Positions 1 through 10,319 of a stretch of 36,128 bases of DNA are shown one piece after another. The stretch spans positions 26,513 through 62,640 of the forward strand of contig CAJNDS010000829.1 of assembly GCA_905221605.1 (NCBI GenBank), in the 5' to 3' direction. Origin of the DNA: Symbiodinium natans. Its lineage: Eukaryota; Sar; Dinophyceae; Suessiales; Symbiodiniaceae. The number at the start of each line of letters is the position of its first letter. Positions within the stretch are counted from its first letter, which is position 1. Both the position numbers and the translations under genes were made by a program. The notes under the pieces were generated by a model, which worked only from the letters and a program-made list of their open reading frames with translations, did no database searches and was not told where the DNA came from.

Positions 1-19
1 ATTGTTGGTGTGCAGCTTT

Positions 20-118
20 ATAGGGTCTATTTGGAAGCTGGGACTCGTATTTACAAGAGGAAAGCAGACCCCAAAACGTATACTTATTCACAAGAGCCAT
101 CTTCCAAATAGACCCTAT
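20..118. repeat. 18-bp perfect inverted repeat with 63-nt spacer
   Basis: Positions 20-37 and 101-118 are exact reverse complements (core GGTCTATTTGGAAG). This could be the termini of a tiny MITE or a hairpin. No protein is encoded between the arms. Confidence 0.75.
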
Positions 119-142
119 TCTAGGTCCTGTAGGGTTGCACAG

Positions 143-345
143 ATAGAATTTAATTCATTAAATTCAATTAATTCATTTATTTCCAAAGGGGGCTGACATT
201 AATTGAATTAATTCAATTAATTCAATTATTTCAATTAATTTATTTATTTCCAAATGGGGGGGATTCCCCAGCCCCCAGCCCCCACCCCCCCTTTATAAAT
301 AAATGAATTAATTGAATTAATTGAAATAATTGAATTAATTCTATT
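143..345. repeat. AT-rich imperfect palindrome built from AATT-type units
   Basis: The left arm (about 198-262, ATTAATTGAATT-type units running into a G run) is mirrored as its reverse complement by the right arm (about 285-345, a C run running into the same units). A further left-arm-like copy lies at about 143-195. The whole stretch is non-coding low-complexity DNA that could fold into a long AT stem with a G/C-rich centre. Confidence 0.65.
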
Positions 346-357
346 TAAGCCACCCAC

Positions 358-423
358 GGGGGGGGGAGGGGAGGGGGGGGGGGGGCGGGGGGGGGAGGGG
401 GAGGAGGGGGGGGGGGGGGGCGG
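358..423. repeat. G-homopolymer-rich tract
   Basis: This is nearly pure G with scattered A and C over about 65 nt. It could form G-quadruplexes on the plus strand, and its exact length is likely to be unreliable in any assembly. The proline-rich open frame on the opposite strand is a by-product of the composition. Confidence 0.8.
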
Positions 424-690
424 AAATAAAAAAAAAAACCCTCGGAATAAAGGGGGGCACCGTGAGAATAAAAACCAAACCTTGGGGATAAGAATCCCAA
501 CAGGGGGAATAAGGAATGGAACCCTCTGAATAACCTGCAGAAACCCGCAGAATAAAATCCGAAAAACCCCCCCAAATTCTTGGCCGGCCCAGAAGGAATA
601 AAGAAAAAAACCATCAGAATAAAAATAAATACGCAGCCCTTAAAAAAAGGGAATCCTACTGTTTTGGGGGTCCATTTTTAGGGGTCCCCC
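424..690. repeat. A-rich spacer with iterated GAATAA words
   Basis: GAATAA or GGATAA words recur roughly every 20-30 nt between about 440 and 625, separated by variable C- or A-rich words. It looks like a decayed short tandem repeat. No gene is seen. Confidence 0.4.
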
Positions 691-692
691 GA

Positions 693-756
693 CCTAAACC
701 CTAAACCCAAACCCTTAAACCCTAACCCTAAACCCTAAATCCTAAACCCTAAACCC
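693..756 (-). repeat. Interstitial telomere-like tract (CCCTAAA orientation)
   Basis: About eight or nine slightly degenerate CCCTAAA units. It is paired with an opposite-orientation tract at 841-888, with about 85 nt of unique sequence between the two. Confidence 0.85.
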
Positions 757-840
757 CCCACAACTCGTGCACGCCGGATCCTCGTCCGGGCTGCTTTCGT
801 CGGTGGACCAGGCTTGGGCTGCCTCGGAAGCTTTGAGGTT

Positions 841-888
841 TTGGGTTTAGGGCTTAGGGTTTAGGGTTTAGGGTTTAGGGTTTAGGGT
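841..888 (+). repeat. Interstitial telomere-like tract (TTTAGGG orientation)
   Basis: Six or so TTTAGGG units, one of them with a C substitution (GCTTAGGG). With the tract at 693-756 it makes a C-strand-then-G-strand pair. Confidence 0.85.
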
Positions 889-1062
889 GGCAGGGGCATG
901 GCAGGTGAAGCCCCCAAGTTCCCACCTTTCGGGGGGTTTCCGAAAGTCGAAGGTACCTGATTAGGGTCCTTGAGAAAAAAAAACAAAAAGGAAACCTACT
1001 ATTTGGGGGCTGAATTATATTTGGGGTCCCGTGTTTTCGCGAACTCCCTTCTGAGACTGCGG

Positions 1063-1179
1063 CCATGGCAGGGTTTGGCGGCATCAGCGAAGGTGTACTG
1101 CTTTCGCTGTGGGGACTTTGGCCACGACCCAGCACCCTGCGAACGATTCCAAGCTTGCTTCCACTGTGGAGTCTCTTCA
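1063..1179 (+). pseudogene. Zinc-knuckle (CCHC) fragment
   Basis: An open frame on the plus strand encodes a good CCHC knuckle at 1099-1140 (C-x2-C-x4-H-x4-C, with the FRCGDFGHD core). At 1156-1170 a second CFHCG begins, but it is not completed in frame. CCHC knuckles occur in retrotransposon Gag proteins and in RNA-binding proteins. No reverse transcriptase or protease is found nearby, so this is either an isolated exon or a decayed retroelement remnant. Only the knuckle itself is supported, and the start and end of any gene are unknown. Confidence 0.4.
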
Positions 1180-1735
1180 GAGGCAATACAAGTTACCGAT
1201 GGCAGTTGCCAGAATGTGGCCGAATCTGAGAGATTTCTAACGAGCGCCACAAGCAACATAACACCTCAAATTCATCAACCGCCTTCGCATTGTGGCCTGC
1301 AAGTGCTGCATGTTTCCTGCGGCTTTCTCACCCTAACCCACATCGGAAAGTACACCAAGAACCTCACGCCATGATTCGACATGCCAGTCCAAAGATCCCA
1401 ACGCCCACACGAGAAACCCCCCAGAACGGTCCCAAGGATAGACACCCCAAGGATGGAATCCCCAAGGGTGGCCTGTAAGCAGGAGCCCCCTTGCCGCCGC
1501 CTTTCCAGGGCTCCGGTTTGAAACCGATACACAAAAGAAGCAATCCCTGGCATAGGGGAGACCCATGCATTCGATAAACGGTCGAAGGATGACACATTGC
1601 GCACGTGAGTTCTGCACCGTCAGAACAAAACCACAAGCCTACCCACCTTCAGAGGCACTTCCCTTGCCTCCACTGTCAGTGCCTTGACAGAGCACAAACT
1701 ATATGAAAACAAAGGAGTCACCAGTATGTAGCAGT
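1180..1735. other. No recognisable gene
   Basis: Only short open frames on both strands, with no motifs. It includes CCCAAGGATGGAATCCCCAAGG-like local repetition at about 1430-1470. Confidence 0.4.
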
Positions 1736-1899
1736 GCGGTATATAGCAGTAGCAGTATATAGCAGTAGCAGTATATAGCAGTTGCAATAGCAGTACATAG
1801 CAGTAGCAGTAGCAGTATATAACAGTAGCCGTGTGTAGCAGTAGCAGTATATAGCAGGATCAGTAGCAGTAGCGAGAGCAGGAGCAGGAGCAGGAGCAG

Positions 1900-1938
<39 letters not shown>

Positions 1939-1970
1939 CAGTAGTAGTAGTAGTAGTAGTACTCGTAGTG

Positions 1971-2022
<52 letters not shown>

Positions 2023-2245
2023 AAGTAGTAGTAGTAGTAGTAATAGAAGTAGAAGTAGAAGTAGAAGTAGAAGTAGAAGTAGAAGTAGAAGTAGAAGTAG
2101 AAGTAGAAGTAGTAGTGGTAGTAGTAGTAGTAGTGGTGGTAGTAGTAGTAGTAGTAAAAGTAGCAGCAGCAGCAGGAGTAGCAGTAGCAGTAGCAGTAGC
2201 AGCAGCAGTAGCCGTAGCAGTAGCAGTAGCAGTAGCAGTAGCAGC

Positions 2246-2289
<44 letters not shown>

Positions 2290-2340
2290 TAGTAGCAGTA
2301 GTAGTAGTAGTAGGAGCAGCAGCAGCAGCAATAGTACTCA
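1736..2340. repeat. AGT/AGC/AGA trinucleotide microsatellite complex
   Basis: About 600 nt of compound triplet and hexanucleotide repeats: TAGCAG with ATATAGCAG variants, then long AGT runs, then GTAGAA hexamers (about 2040-2110), then AGC/AGT mixtures. All frames stay open because of the period, so poly-Leu, poly-Thr and poly-Val frames arise. None is a credible protein. Confidence 0.9.
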
Positions 2341-2459
2341 TCAGCGTCTTTGTCGTCGCTGTCGTCATCGTCGTCGCAAGTGTAGGAAGACGGAAGAAGA
2401 AGACAGAAACAAAATTTGGAGTAGTAGTAGGACCAGCAGAAGCTGTAGCAAGCCATCAC

Positions 2460-3260
2460 TTCTCACCGTTGAGCTGCAACATGCATTGATGGGCGTGCCG
2501 TGTCTGAATACGGCCAAACACGAGAAACCAACACCCTTGACACCTCACACTGCTTCGACAACTAGAGCCGCATAAACGTCAACCCAAGCTCCTGGCCACT
2601 GCTGGCACCTGCTATGCAGGATTCACTGGATCAAGGCGGAACGTTCAGAGTTGGCTTTGTGGACTTCGAATCATTACAAGAAAAACTTAGATCTCTGATA
2701 ACGGCTGCAACGCAACAGCGATTCCAGTGTTGCTTTGCCCATTCAGCTTGCTCCGCCTAAAGAGCCTTGAGAGTCTGCGCAAAACGCGCTCAAATCCTCC
2801 CAATGCACACGATCTACCCGAGCCACCGCGAACGCGCGCTTGGCCCGGATCGGGTCGCTCGGCTCCTGGGAGCGAGCCAGGTCAGGCAGCGTCTCGCACT
2901 CGCACAGCTTTCCACTCAGAACCCCAGCCTGGCATCACCCACGCAGCATTCGGTCGATCATAGGAAACCCCTCGGCGCGCGAAGGCACACACAAGATGGG
3001 CCTCAGCTTGACAGCCTTCCATGCCTAAGTGTCAAGCACTCCTTGGAGTTGCGGCATCCACGCATGCCCCGGCAAACACCCAGGCCCTTTTTTCTGCACG
3101 CTCTTGGAAGTCTTGCGCCGACCCTCTCCTGGGCACCGGGGGTTCATGCAGCCAGGGTGGCACAAGACAAGCCAGTGTCCGAATGTGTCCGAATGTGTCC
3201 GAATATGTCCCCCCATCCCATTCCGAGGCTCTTCCATGCGCTAAGGCCTGGTAGCCCGGG
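2460..3260. other. No recognisable gene; short tandem GTGTCCGAAT
   Basis: Open frames here overlap on both strands and carry no motifs. A three-copy decamer GTGTCCGAAT lies at about 3176-3210. Confidence 0.4.
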
Positions 3261-3263
3261 TGA

Positions 3264-4308
3264 TCAGCCCACATGGCCTGGAATCGGTCGCCTCTGCAAA
3301 AATTCGAAATACGCTGAGAAGACCTCACATCTGGGATGTTTTGATTCGCTGAGCTCTGGGCGGCTCATCCACACTTTAAGGTGCAGGTGGCGGATGTTCT
3401 GGAATGAACCAGCATTGAGGCGCATGGTATCAAACTGATCGATGTCCTGACACCAGGGAATGACGGCAGTTGGTAGTGACTTAAGCACAATGTTGAACAA
3501 CTCCGCCTATAGAATCCCAGAGAGACCTGCAGGCCGTGTTGACCATCGCGATTGATGACATCTAGCGCCAGGGACCAAAGCTCAGCCAACTCGTCATCAG
3601 TGCAGTCAGATTGAAACTGCACCTCAGCACGCCATGCCCCTTCAGAGCGTCACGCCAGCCCCCAGTCCCTCCGGGCAGGTGTGGGAATGGTCACAATGGC
3701 TTATACCGTGCTCCAGCATACTCCAGCATGCTCCACCAAGACACGGAGCGGTTCGGCACCACAACCAGAATCGGACGACCCTGGACCGTGTCACACACAG
3801 TCGTCAACTCGACCAGCCAGACAAGGCTTGAAAGCAGTTGTCTACACAAGAAAAGCCACATTCTGCCTGGGCATCCAGTGCACAGCGCGTGCACGTACCA
3901 GCATGCACAGTGATGTCGCGGGATGTAACTGGCAGCCGCACTTGCCTTCAGAACAAAACTACAACAGCTTGCTATGTCATCCTCTGGAAAATCTGGAACT
4001 GAAAGTAAAAGCGAAGGAAGCTGCCGCTTGGGGTTTCCGTTTCTTTCGACTTGCCTGCCGGATGCATCTGTGTAGTCAACAGGCGCATCCAGGCTCAGCA
4101 AGTTGTCTGCATCTGGCGAGGGAGCCCACCAAAACATATTATTAAAACACAAACAAAAAAAAGGACATCTCCGCAGCAACCTGTCATTCTTACTCCCACC
4201 TGGAGGTTCGCGCTTTCGGCTGCTGTCAGCAAAAACAAGAATGGAGAAGCCTGCCAGAAGCTCCATGCAGCGCAGCGCATCTTCAGTGTCTGAAAGCCTA
4301 ACTAGCAA
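3264..4308 (-). other. Candidate exons of an unrecognised gene
   Basis: Three minus-strand open stretches (about 4308-3691, 3622-3365 and 3500-3264) have protein-like composition, for example TVCDTVQGRPILVVVPNR near the low-coordinate end of the first. They could be exons of one minus-strand gene. I recognise no family, cannot fix splice sites, and cannot rule out chance open frames. No function is proposed. Confidence 0.25.
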
Positions 4309-4396
4309 GCTTGCAGATTCATCTGGTGATCTCTCTACATTATGGCCCTTTTGGGGTCCTTGTTATAAGGCGGCCCCTCTCAGGGTAAAAGGGACG

Positions 4397-4810
4397 CTAT
4401 TTCAGAGAACCCACCGTCTGACTCAACAGAGGGCCTGCTTGTCGCATGTGGGCCTGCAGCTCGTCTGTTAGAGTAGGTAGTGGGCCACTCCTCATTGCGG
4501 GTGGCTCACAGCCTGCACACAGTCGGAGGTGATAGCTCCGATGGCCCTCCACCTTCTCGATGAAGTGCAAGACTTGCCGCATGAATCGCACAAAGGCCTC
4601 CTTGTTCCGAACCATCTTCGTGAAACTTCCGCAGCCTTCGCGAGGCGCCAGAAGGTAGGCAGCTTGCTCGCCACGTGTAGCGGAGAAGACCAGGTCGGTG
4701 GTCTCTGGAGCTACAGCCAGGCATTCCATGCTCAGAAAGCCCCCCAACTGTTGGGTTTTACTTAGCATGATGCAACTTGCAAGCACACTTGTGCGACTCG
4801 GGTTTGGCAT
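4397..4810 (-). other. Candidate exon, unknown product
   Basis: A 137-codon minus-strand open frame. Its central part is balanced and protein-like (ATRGEQAAYLLAPREG followed by NKEAFVRFMRQVLHFIEKVE, which would make an amphipathic helix). It could belong to the same minus-strand gene as the candidates at 3264-4308. No domain is recognised. Confidence 0.3.
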
Positions 4811-4990
4811 GTCTCTACAGGTTACAGAGCCACTCTCAAATCACTTGGGCCGTGAAGAGGGACCGGCATACGCCCTTCCTGCTGTCCGCAACAAAACACT
4901 CATGAAGCTGATCAGCATCAAAACACTCCATGAAGCTGGCCAGCATCAACCCAGCTTTGTCTAAGGCCACCACAGACTGAGGCACGTCCG

Positions 4991-5308
4991 TCAACGACGC
5001 AGGCATCGGGACTGCTTTGGATGTTTGCAGGCTTGCTTTCTTGTCGTGTCAGCTGTTAGATTGAAAGCTTCAAAAGCATGTGCTCCAAGGAATAGTGATG
5101 CTTGATCCACGCTCACTTCCCACGCATAAAACGCCCTGCCAAGGAGAACAGAGACTATCCATGGGCCTTCGAGCAAAGACGAGCGACGGAGCAAGGGATG
5201 GGTGATTCGGCCCCACTTGCAGTCCGAGGCTATGCCAACACAGCAGTACATTGGGCGCACTCTTTTCGAGAGACAAGCCAAGGCTAGCGGTTGCAGCCTC
5301 AAAGCCAC
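4991..5308 (-). other. Candidate exon, unknown product
   Basis: A 105-codon minus-strand open frame just downstream of the rhomboid gene. The segment LLEGPWIVSVLLGRAFYAWE looks protein-like. It might be a 3' exon of the rhomboid transcript or part of the next gene. Nothing decides between these. Confidence 0.22.
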
Positions 5309-5408
5309 AGCTAGGAAGCCACTCCATACACAATTCCTTAGGGTAACCCTGCATCCAGCAGCCTGCTGTCAAGCAGTTCGCCAATATCGCTGCTCAGAAA
5401 ACCACGAA

Positions 5409-6356
5409 TCACAACCCTGCAAAGAACTCACGAGGAAGCGTCGATAGCATGAGCACACCCAAGGCCAGCCAAGCCTGCATGCTGGGATAGTGCCTTCGGT
5501 TTAAGTATATGTGGCAAACTCCACAAAGGCCGGCATACAGAGCACCGTAGACGTGTCCAGCATAATCCATCGCTGCATACTCTGACTGCGGATGCAGTGA
5601 TACTATACCAGGGAAGAGGCGCAGCAGGCAGTGAATGGAAAACCAAAAAGTTACCGCCTGCGCCACTGACAGTGATACCACCGAGCTGTACGCAGCAAGA
5701 AGTGGCAGTGACAGTAGGATCGCTGCAGCCACGGGTCGCTGTTGAATTCGACTGCTCCTTGGTGAAAAGACTTCTGGAAGGATGCGAGCTGCCACCAGCA
5801 GAGCGTTGGCAGCTTGGGAGCTCATTGCGAAGCATTCTGGAAGGAGGCGGTCGCCAGCGACCAGCAGAGCCAAGACTGCAGCCCCATACACGCAAGAGCT
5901 GGCCCCTCGACTGTTGGATAAGTCAGCCACCGCATCCACATGATGTCTTGGCATCGCCAGGTAGTCTGGGCTGTTCCGCAAGGTCCGCCGCAGAGTCAGC
6001 CAACTGAAGAGAGCCCCAAATGCCCCAGAAACCAGATACGCAACAACAAATACCAGTGTTCCCAACTCTTCCTCTGCTGGAACACCCACCAGTAGCAAGA
6101 GCAACACTTCACGCAGGAGATGCGAGTTTGTGCCTAAGCCGGCTCACAAGGCAAACAAATAGTCGAACAAACAACTTGTGAACGTTTCGCTCAGGCCCCG
6201 ACCATGAAAGAAGCTGCACGAGAAGAGAACCCACAACCTGCCGCGGAGCAATGCATCTCCAGTGAAGTCGAAAAGTTCGCTGCACTGCTTCCGGCAGCGC
6301 AAACATTGCTCGAGGGCATGCACCTGGGTTTCAAAACCTTCCTCTTGCACGTACAC
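5409..6356 (-). CDS. Rhomboid-family intramembrane serine protease (5' end incomplete)
   Basis: Minus-strand gene with two visible exons, 6356-6203 and 6133-5409. A 69-nt GT...AG intron (6134-6202) restores the frame and places the conserved SFFHG of exon 1 immediately before the HLL start of the next helix, as rhomboids require. Exon 2 carries the GASS serine motif (catalytic Ser codon about 5900-5898) and DYAGHVYGALYAG with the catalytic His (about 5555-5553). Several hydrophobic helices surround them. Known family role: cleavage of membrane proteins within the bilayer. About 114 residues separate Ser and His, roughly double the spacing I recall for other members, partly because a 63-nt segment is tandemly duplicated in frame. 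The first transmembrane exon is not found: the frame opens after a TGA with no credible ATG, so an upstream exon is needed. Substrate and compartment are unknown. Confidence 0.72.
5773..5898 (-). repeat. 63-nt in-frame duplication inside the rhomboid gene
   Basis: The word TCTGGAAGG recurs at 5773 and 5836, exactly 63 nt apart, and the flanking sequence encodes two similar 21-residue segments (ALLVAGDRLLPE and ALLVAARILPE). Both edges carry CTTCCAG on the minus strand, so the second copy could also be spliced out in frame as a short intron. Confidence 0.6.
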
Positions 6357-6359
6357 TCA

Positions 6360-6949
6360 TAGCATGAAGACAAGAGTGAATGGAGGCAAGTTGCACATAG
6401 AGTGCAGCTTGCGAGCGCGAATGTGCCCCATGGCATCATGGCCCGAGATGCTGTTCGGCAGTTGCTTGACACATTGACGTTTGATGGTTGAGCCTTTTCT
6501 CGGGGGAGAATCCTTCGGCACAAACAACACAACAAGTAACCACCGCTATGCTTGTTGTTGCACAAACGTCAGACAATCCTAGCTAACAGTACCACTAACT
6601 CACTCACAACCCGCACACAAACTGTGGCATCTCTGCAGTAATGTCTCTGTGCAGCCATCCGTACACCATGTGGCACTATCAACAAAACACCTGGCATGGC
6701 TTTAGTCCGTGCTCTGCCCCAAGCAGTCATGTGGACCTCAGGGTCTAGTGACCGATCAGAGTCGCATTCGATATTGGGTGTCGCGAGTGCTTCGGGACAC
6801 TGGGGCTGCGATGGTAGGATCTGAAGTCTCTGCCACTTTGCTCCATGTGATGCTGCAACCTTTGGCTGCTTTCCTGTCTCTGGGTGGCTCCGCCCAACAT
6901 TTGGCTAACTCAACTCTTGCTTCAGCTCTTGCCATCAATCTTTCTTGTG
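6360..6949. other. No recognisable gene
   Basis: This is where upstream rhomboid exons would be expected. A minus-strand open frame (6565-6191) includes a hydrophobic stretch that might hold the missing first helix, but no splice solution could be fixed. Confidence 0.3.
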
Positions 6950-6972
6950 AACCCTAAACCCTAAACCCTAAA
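6950..6972 (-). repeat. Short CCCTAAA tract
   Basis: Three consecutive CCCTAAA units directly after non-repetitive sequence. Confidence 0.85.
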
Positions 6973-8126
6973 TGCGTGACCCGCCAAAGCTTACAGGGCC
7001 ACTTTTGCCTCTGGCTCGCAGCGGGAATGTCACCGACTATGGTCATTGGCGTGGCAGGTGGCCGTTAGCCATCGTGGAAAAACCTGACCGTGCGGATGTT
7101 GCTAAAACACTACGCAGCCAATCACATCTGTACAAGTTGCCAAAATGGAGCCAAAATTTGAAGCTTTGAACTGATACCGGCTGTGAACCGTTGACCTGGG
7201 CTATGGAGGGCTTGTCTCACCAGCATAGTCGAAGCCCCAACACACGGCTGCACCATCATCTCTGCGGCCACACGCATGGGAAAAACCCATCGAGACAGAC
7301 GTCAGGTTGCGGTACCCGAGGTCCTTCCAATCCTTGGTTTTGCCGCCCCCGGCTCGAACTTTGGGGTGGAGAACGAAAAAACACCGCCAAATCCCGCCAA
7401 CTACGTGCTTCGATCATCGGCACCCTCAAGCGACTGCAGGGGGATTCTCTGCCGCACCTAGGTGCTGGTTGCTGTCACGGTCGTGGGGTCCTCTTGCCAA
7501 CGCGTTTCCAGGGATATTGGGCGGGATGCTCGGCCTCATACCGGCGGGATACCGGCGGGATACTCGGAGACCCCTGAGTTCAAACCGAACAACCCCACAC
7601 TCCAAAACCCTCAACAAGCCGGGGGCCCCCCAAAAATTGGGCGAAGAGGCGTAGGGCATGGCAATCTCCTTGGGACGTACGTTGCTGTCATCCTGGATGA
7701 AGCGATCGACTTTGCCCCAACACCTTGGGGCTGCCTGCGGCTCGGTGATGCCTTAGTTTAGTCTCGGCTCCTGTCTTACTTAGGGTGTGGAGTGCTCAAG
7801 GGCCCTCAAGAGGGCTCTCTATTCAACTCTCTAAGAAACCTCTACAGGAAAGCTCCATAAAAAAAAAAAACTGCAAGGTGGCCCCGTCATTGCCGTCAAG
7901 ATGCCTGCGACCACTCTCAGCGCGCATGCGCCAAAGGGACCGACGGAGATGGGATCCTCGACTCGCAGCTCAGGTTGGTGGAGGTCGCTCACCAAACCAT
8001 CTGGACCTGCTTCTTAGCTTGCAAGAGGGCAGGGAGGGAAATTCCTACAGCTTCCTACAGCTAGACCCGGTATACCCGGAAAGGATCCATGCAGTGATTG
8101 GGGTCTTTGATGCAACGCGCAGGGGG
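6973..8126. other. No recognisable gene
   Basis: Small overlapping open frames without motifs. A local ATACCGGCGGG duplication lies at about 7540-7562 and an A run at about 7860. Part of it may be the 3' untranslated region of the minus-strand gene that ends at 8127. Confidence 0.4.
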
Positions 8127-10304
8127 CTAAGCGGGATGGGGCTTTGCACTGTCCTTTGTAGGTCCTTGCTGAAACCCGAAGCCCTCCGCACCTCCGGAGC
8201 ACTTCGCCACCCTAGTGTGCTTGTTGATGCCACACCAGAACTTTGCATGTCCGATACTTGAGTACTTGGTGGAGCCGATCAACCCGCTGTCCGGCAACGG
8301 GTGGCCCCAGCATTGCACACCCAGGGCTTCGTCTACCGGAATCCCACAAACAGCGTCGGAGACGTGATCTTTGCTGGCAGTGATGGAGGCAAATCGAGTA
8401 TCCACAAGACTTGCGGGGATGGGCTTTGCGTTTCCCCAACAGTAGGCTGTCTGGTTCTCAGTAAGTCCACAGGCAAAGCCCTCGGCAGCAGCTGAAATGG
8501 TGGTCAGGGCTGGGGCTGACGCTGGGACGGCCGGGGGGCTCTCGCCCCAGCACTGCGGCTTTTGGTCAGACAGGCGCACGCCGCACCCGAATTTAAGTCC
8601 GAGCGAGATCTGGAAGAAGGCCTCGCCTGGTGGCTCGGTTCTGGGGCCCGGTCTCCCCCAACATTGAACCGTGTTGTCGGACTCGGTGATTCGACAGCTG
8701 AAAAGCTCTCCGGCCTCTACTGAATAGATGGTTCTCGGACTGGTGATTGGTGGCGGGGTTGGGGTTGGTACTGGTGAAGGATTTGATGGTGCGAACTCAC
8801 CGTGGGACTCGAAACCCCAACAGAATTCCTCCTGAGGGCTTGGCTCAAAAACCTCCAACCTCCGGCCGCAGGCATGTGCGACCCCCACTGAGATTCCTGT
8901 CAGAGCAGTGCTGTTCAAGAGATCGAAAGTATATGGCGTGGCTTTGGAGTCTGGGGTGGCAGACTCATTGATGTTAAAGTCAATTCTGCCCCAGCACCGC
9001 GGGGCATACAACCCTTCGGGCCCTGGAACACCCGACCGTACTGGGGCGCATGCCCCATTCCGGCCCACAGAAATGGGGTCCTCGACCGCAACGTTACGGC
9101 CACTGAGGGCAGGGGGAAAGTATCCGAGGAGGTCATCCACAAATCCGTAGGCGTCGTTCCCGGTGCAAGTCCACCTTTCCTCAGTCCCTTGAATACTGCC
9201 GGTGCACTCTCCAAATCCAAAGTACTCCACGAGTCGGGTGTCCCTGTTGATGCCGGCCCCGAAACCCTGTCCAAGACCGATGCTCGAGAAATTGACGCCT
9301 GTCGGCACTCCACCTGCTGGCAACGGTGAGCCCCAGCATTGCACACCCAGGTCTTGGTCTGCTGGAATCCCGCAGGCAGCGTTAGAGTTGGGGTCTTTGC
9401 TGGCAGTGATAAAGGCAAATCGAGTATCCTGAAGATTTGCCGGGATGGGCTCCGTGTCTCCCCAACAGTAGGCTGTCTGGTTCTCAGCGAGTCCACAGGC
9501 GTGCCGAGTGGCACCAGCTGAAATGGTGGTCAGTGCTGGGGCTGACGCTGGGACGGCCGGGGGGCTCTCGCCCCAGCACTGCGGCTTTCGGTCGGACACG
9601 CGCAAGCCACAGCCGAACGTGTCTCCCAAGGAAATCCTGAAGAATGCCACCCCTATCGGCGGCTGGATCCTGAGACCCTCTTTGCCCCAGCAAAACACGG
9701 TGCTGTCGGAGGCCTTGATCCGACAGCTGAACTGATCTCCTGCCTCGATGGATAAGACTACACTGGGAGGTGGGCTGGTGGTGGTGATGGCTGTGGTGGT
9801 GGTCGTTGTGGTGGTGATGGTTGTCGTCGTGGTGGTCGTTGTGGTGGTTGCCGTTGTGGTGGTGGCGGTGGTGGCGGTGGTGGTTGTCGTTATGGTGGCT
9901 GTCGTTGTGGTTGTGGTGATTGTCGTGGTGGTGGCTGTCGTTGTGGTGGTTGTCGTTGTGGTGGTGATGGTTGTCGTCGTGGTGGTTGGCGCTGTGGTAG
10001 TTGTCGTTGTGGTAGTTGTCGCTGTTGTGGTTGTGGTGGTGGCGGTCGTCGTTGTGGTGGTTGTGGTGGTGGTGGTGATTGTCGTTGTGATGGTTGTAGT
10101 GGTGGTGGTGGTGGCCCTGCTGATGGTGGTGGTGGCGGCGGTGGTGGTGCTGGGTGGAGGCACGACTTGGGTTGTGGTGGTAGTTCTTGCACTGTAAATC
10201 ATTACCGGTGGGGTTTGGCACGCTGTGCGGCTTGGCCTGCGACATCCTGAATAAATTCGGCAGGGGGCGGAACAAGCCGCCTCCGAGGCATCCTCGCAGT
10301 GCAA
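8127..10304 (-). CDS. Threonine-rich, RCC1-like repeat protein (main exon)
   Basis: A 725-codon uninterrupted minus-strand frame. It opens at a TTG just inside the frame, so it is an internal exon. A cysteine-rich stretch (about residues 1-35, CEDASEAAC and CRIYSGC) is followed by an almost pure threonine linker (about 41-175), expected to be O-glycosylated if secreted. Two large blocks of RCC1-like repeats follow, starting near residues 181 and 528. Each repeat ends in CWG (FSCRI...CWG, FGCGL...CWG, ACGL...YCWG). The blocks are clearly duplicated, roughly 347 residues apart. RCC1-like repeats usually form beta-propellers, and the cysteine pairing suggests an extracellular version. A PAN/apple-like exon lies just upstream. 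Function is unknown; a secreted or cell-surface adhesion or recognition protein is the best inference. Confidence 0.75.
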   Translation of the reverse strand: MHCEDASEAACSAPCRIYSGCRRPSRTACQTPPVMIYSARTTTTTQVVPPPSTTTAATTTISRATTTTTTTITTTITTTTTTTTTTTATTTTTTATTTTTTTTTAPTTTTTTITTTTTTTTTTATTTTITTTTTTATITTTTTATTATTTTATTTTTTTTTTITTTTTTTTAITTTSPPPSVVLSIEAGDQFSCRIKASDSTVFCWGKEGLRIQPPIGVAFFRISLGDTFGCGLRVSDRKPQCWGESPPAVPASAPALTTISAGATRHACGLAENQTAYCWGDTEPIPANLQDTRFAFITASKDPNSNAACGIPADQDLGVQCWGSPLPAGGVPTGVNFSSIGLGQGFGAGINRDTRLVEYFGFGECTGSIQGTEERWTCTGNDAYGFVDDLLGYFPPALSGRNVAVEDPISVGRNGACAPVRSGVPGPEGLYAPRCWGRIDFNINESATPDSKATPYTFDLLNSTALTGISVGVAHACGRRLEVFEPSPQEEFCWGFESHGEFAPSNPSPVPTPTPPPITSPRTIYSVEAGELFSCRITESDNTVQCWGRPGPRTEPPGEAFFQISLGLKFGCGVRLSDQKPQCWGESPPAVPASAPALTTISAAAEGFACGLTENQTAYCWGNAKPIPASLVDTRFASITASKDHVSDAVCGIPVDEALGVQCWGHPLPDSGLIGSTKYSSIGHAKFWCGINKHTRVAKCSGGAEGFGFQQGPTKDSAKPHPA
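9775..10190 (-). repeat. GTG/GTT/GTC triplet repeat encoding the Thr linker
   Basis: About 415 nt of degenerate triplets, read as ACx threonine codons on the minus strand. The plus strand reads as poly-Val by composition only. Confidence 0.85.
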
Positions 10305-10319
10305 ACTAGCTAGCCTGCC

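Noticed and set aside
1699-2489. Open frames of 170-216 codons (poly-Leu, poly-Thr, poly-Tyr, poly-Val)
   Set aside because: They are translations of a triplet microsatellite in every frame, not proteins.
7130-7165. Relic of the dinoflagellate spliced leader (CCAAAATGGAGCCAAAATTTG-like region)
   Set aside because: Only a loose resemblance to parts of the leader; the order and flanks do not match.
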